Program-made: the position numbers and the translations under genes
Shown: positions 5,734-6,001 of the stretch, in pieces
Layout: every line of letters begins with the position of its first letter
Numbering within the stretch: position 1 is the first letter of the stretch
Notes under the pieces: model-generated
What the model was told of the DNA's origin: nothing
The model's database searches: none
What the model saw: the letters and a program-made list of their open reading frames with translations, nothing else
Assembly (NCBI GenBank): GCA_030043335.1
Contig: JASHXX010000471.1
Location: 1-6,001, forward strand
Origin: Xanthobacteraceae bacterium
GTDB taxonomy: Bacteria > Pseudomonadota > Alphaproteobacteria > Rhizobiales > Xanthobacteraceae
DNA length: 6,001 nt
Direction of reading: 5' to 3'

Positions 5734-5786
5734 TGGAGCATGATCGATTCGGAAAACCGGTTGCAACTTTTCCGGCTCATACTCCA
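5734..5786. repeat. 53-nt palindromic intergenic repeat (Hyphomicrobiales-type)
   Basis: Outer arms TGGAG (5734-5738) and CTCCA (5782-5786) enclose ATGA (5740-5743) matched by TCAT (5777-5780), and inner arms CGGAAAA (5750-5756) and TTTTCCG (5768-5774). The centre is ccggttgcaac, whose gttgcaac (5760-5767) is itself palindromic. The pattern GAGCATGAT...CGGAAAACCGGTT...TTTTCCGG is one I recall as a very common dispersed element between genes in Bradyrhizobium- and Rhodopseudomonas-like genomes; that is memory, not a search. It lies 41 nt upstream of the lipoprotein start at 5693 and would fold into a hairpin in that leader. Confidence 0.65.
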
Positions 5787-5791
5787 GCGGC

Positions 5792-5821
5792 GTTATATCA
5801 AGTCAACCGTGGCCAACCCAA
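5792..5821 (-). promoter_or_regulatory. Candidate promoter of the lipoprotein gene
   Basis: On the minus strand TTGGGT (5821-5816) and TATAAC (5797-5792) are 18 nt apart. A TTGACT (5806-5801) lies between them and could instead serve as -35 for TATGAG inside the palindromic repeat, but that spacing is 19 nt. Either choice would place the palindrome in or at the start of the transcript. The evidence is limited to box similarity. Confidence 0.3.
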
Positions 5822-5827
5822 GGCGCA

Positions 5828-5858
5828 TGCCCGCCCGATCCTTCTCTGCAGGCGGGCA
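5828..5858. repeat. 8-bp GC-rich inverted repeat after the GNAT gene
   Basis: TGCCCGCC (5828-5835) and GGCGGGCA (5851-5858) are perfect complements around a 15-nt loop, 23-53 nt past the stop of the GNAT gene. No T-run follows on the minus strand, so it is not a standard intrinsic terminator, though it may stabilise the 3' end of that transcript. The right arm overlaps the first copy of a direct repeat CGGGCAGGG (5853-5861 and 5869-5877). Confidence 0.4.
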
Positions 5859-5880
5859 GGGAGCAAAACGGGCAGGGCGG

Positions 5881-6001
5881 TTAAGGCCGGGAATCCTTCA
5901 GACGCGCGTAGAGCAGATGGTCCTGCCAGACGCCGTCGATGCATAGATATTCGCGCGCATAGCCTTCGCGCACGAAGCCGGTGTTTTCCAGGAGCCGGAT
6001 G
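5881..6001 (-). CDS. GNAT family N-acetyltransferase, RimJ-like (C-terminal fragment)
   Basis: Only the last 39 residues lie in the window; the gene continues past the right edge. The fragment reads [22 protein letters not shown] and then [11 protein letters not shown], the classic ending of RimJ/RimL-type GNAT acetyltransferases. The N-GF-EG turn follows the acetyl-CoA-binding helix, and the WxDHxLYARL strand closes the fold. Such enzymes move acetyl from acetyl-CoA to the N-terminal amine of ribosomal proteins or to other amines in the cytoplasm. The substrate cannot be fixed from this piece. It is upstream of the lipoprotein gene on the same strand but 187 nt away, so probably a separate unit. 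Confidence 0.85.
   Translation of the reverse strand, partial: IRLLENTGFVREGYAREYLCIDGVWQDHLLYARLKDSRP

Noticed and set aside
4909..5766. A 285-codon minus-strand frame overlapping the lipoprotein gene
   Set aside because: It is out of frame with the lipobox-bearing protein and is rich in Arg, Gly and Pro without any motif; the lipoprotein frame explains the region better.
1..6001. CRISPR arrays, insertion sequences, tRNA or rRNA genes
   Set aside because: No regularly spaced repeats, transposase-like frames with terminal inverted repeats, or RNA-gene signatures were seen on either strand.

Overview
The window looks like chromosomal DNA of a GC-rich alphaproteobacterium, most likely order Hyphomicrobiales (Rhizobiales) near Bradyrhizobium, Rhodopseudomonas and relatives. 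The grounds are: an ATP synthase Fo operon standing alone in the order atpI-atpB-atpE-atpF'-atpF with no F1 genes after it; a subunit c and a crotonase whose sequences read like those of that group; strong GC bias at third codon positions; and a 53-nt palindrome (5734-5786) of a type I recall as dispersed in genomes of this group. The placement is inference from recognition, not from a search.

Layout. Positions 1-2173 are all on the minus strand. In transcription order they are a small exported coiled-coil protein of unknown function (2173-1715), a YjbQ-family protein (1704-1237), a 133-nt gap, a 2-hydroxychromene-2-carboxylate isomerase family protein of the DsbA/GST-kappa fold (1103-384), and 12 nt later a crotonase (enoyl-CoA hydratase family) that runs off the left edge (371-1). 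The isomerase-like protein and the crotonase look co-transcribed and suggest a shared catabolic or CoA-ester task.

Positions 2174-2423 form a divergent intergenic region. It carries a near-consensus sigma-70 promoter (TTGACT, 17 nt, TATGGT, at 2323-2351) facing the atp genes, and an imperfect inverted repeat (2240-2270) nearer the minus-strand gene.

Positions 2424-4916 are the plus-strand Fo operon: atpI (assembly factor), atpB (subunit a), atpE (c-ring), atpF' (b') and atpF (b). Together they make the membrane proton channel, the rotor ring and the heterodimeric peripheral stalk. F1 must be encoded elsewhere, as is usual in alphaproteobacteria. The initiation signals are graded: atpE has a strong Shine-Dalgarno, its downstream neighbour atpF' has none that I can see. 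This fits the need for many c subunits per complex.

Positions 4941-6001 are on the minus strand again: a conserved-looking lipoprotein of unknown function with a Lys/Pro-rich tail (5693-4941), convergent with atpF across only 24 nt; a 187-nt intergenic region holding the palindromic repeat and smaller repeats; and the C-terminal end of a GNAT acetyltransferase of the RimJ type (6001-5881).

I see no undescribed defence, mobile or RNA-guided system. This is mostly core chromosome. The items most worth a second look are the palindromic element in the lipoprotein leader, the translation-signal contrast around atpE, and the two conserved-looking proteins of unknown function that flank the operon.
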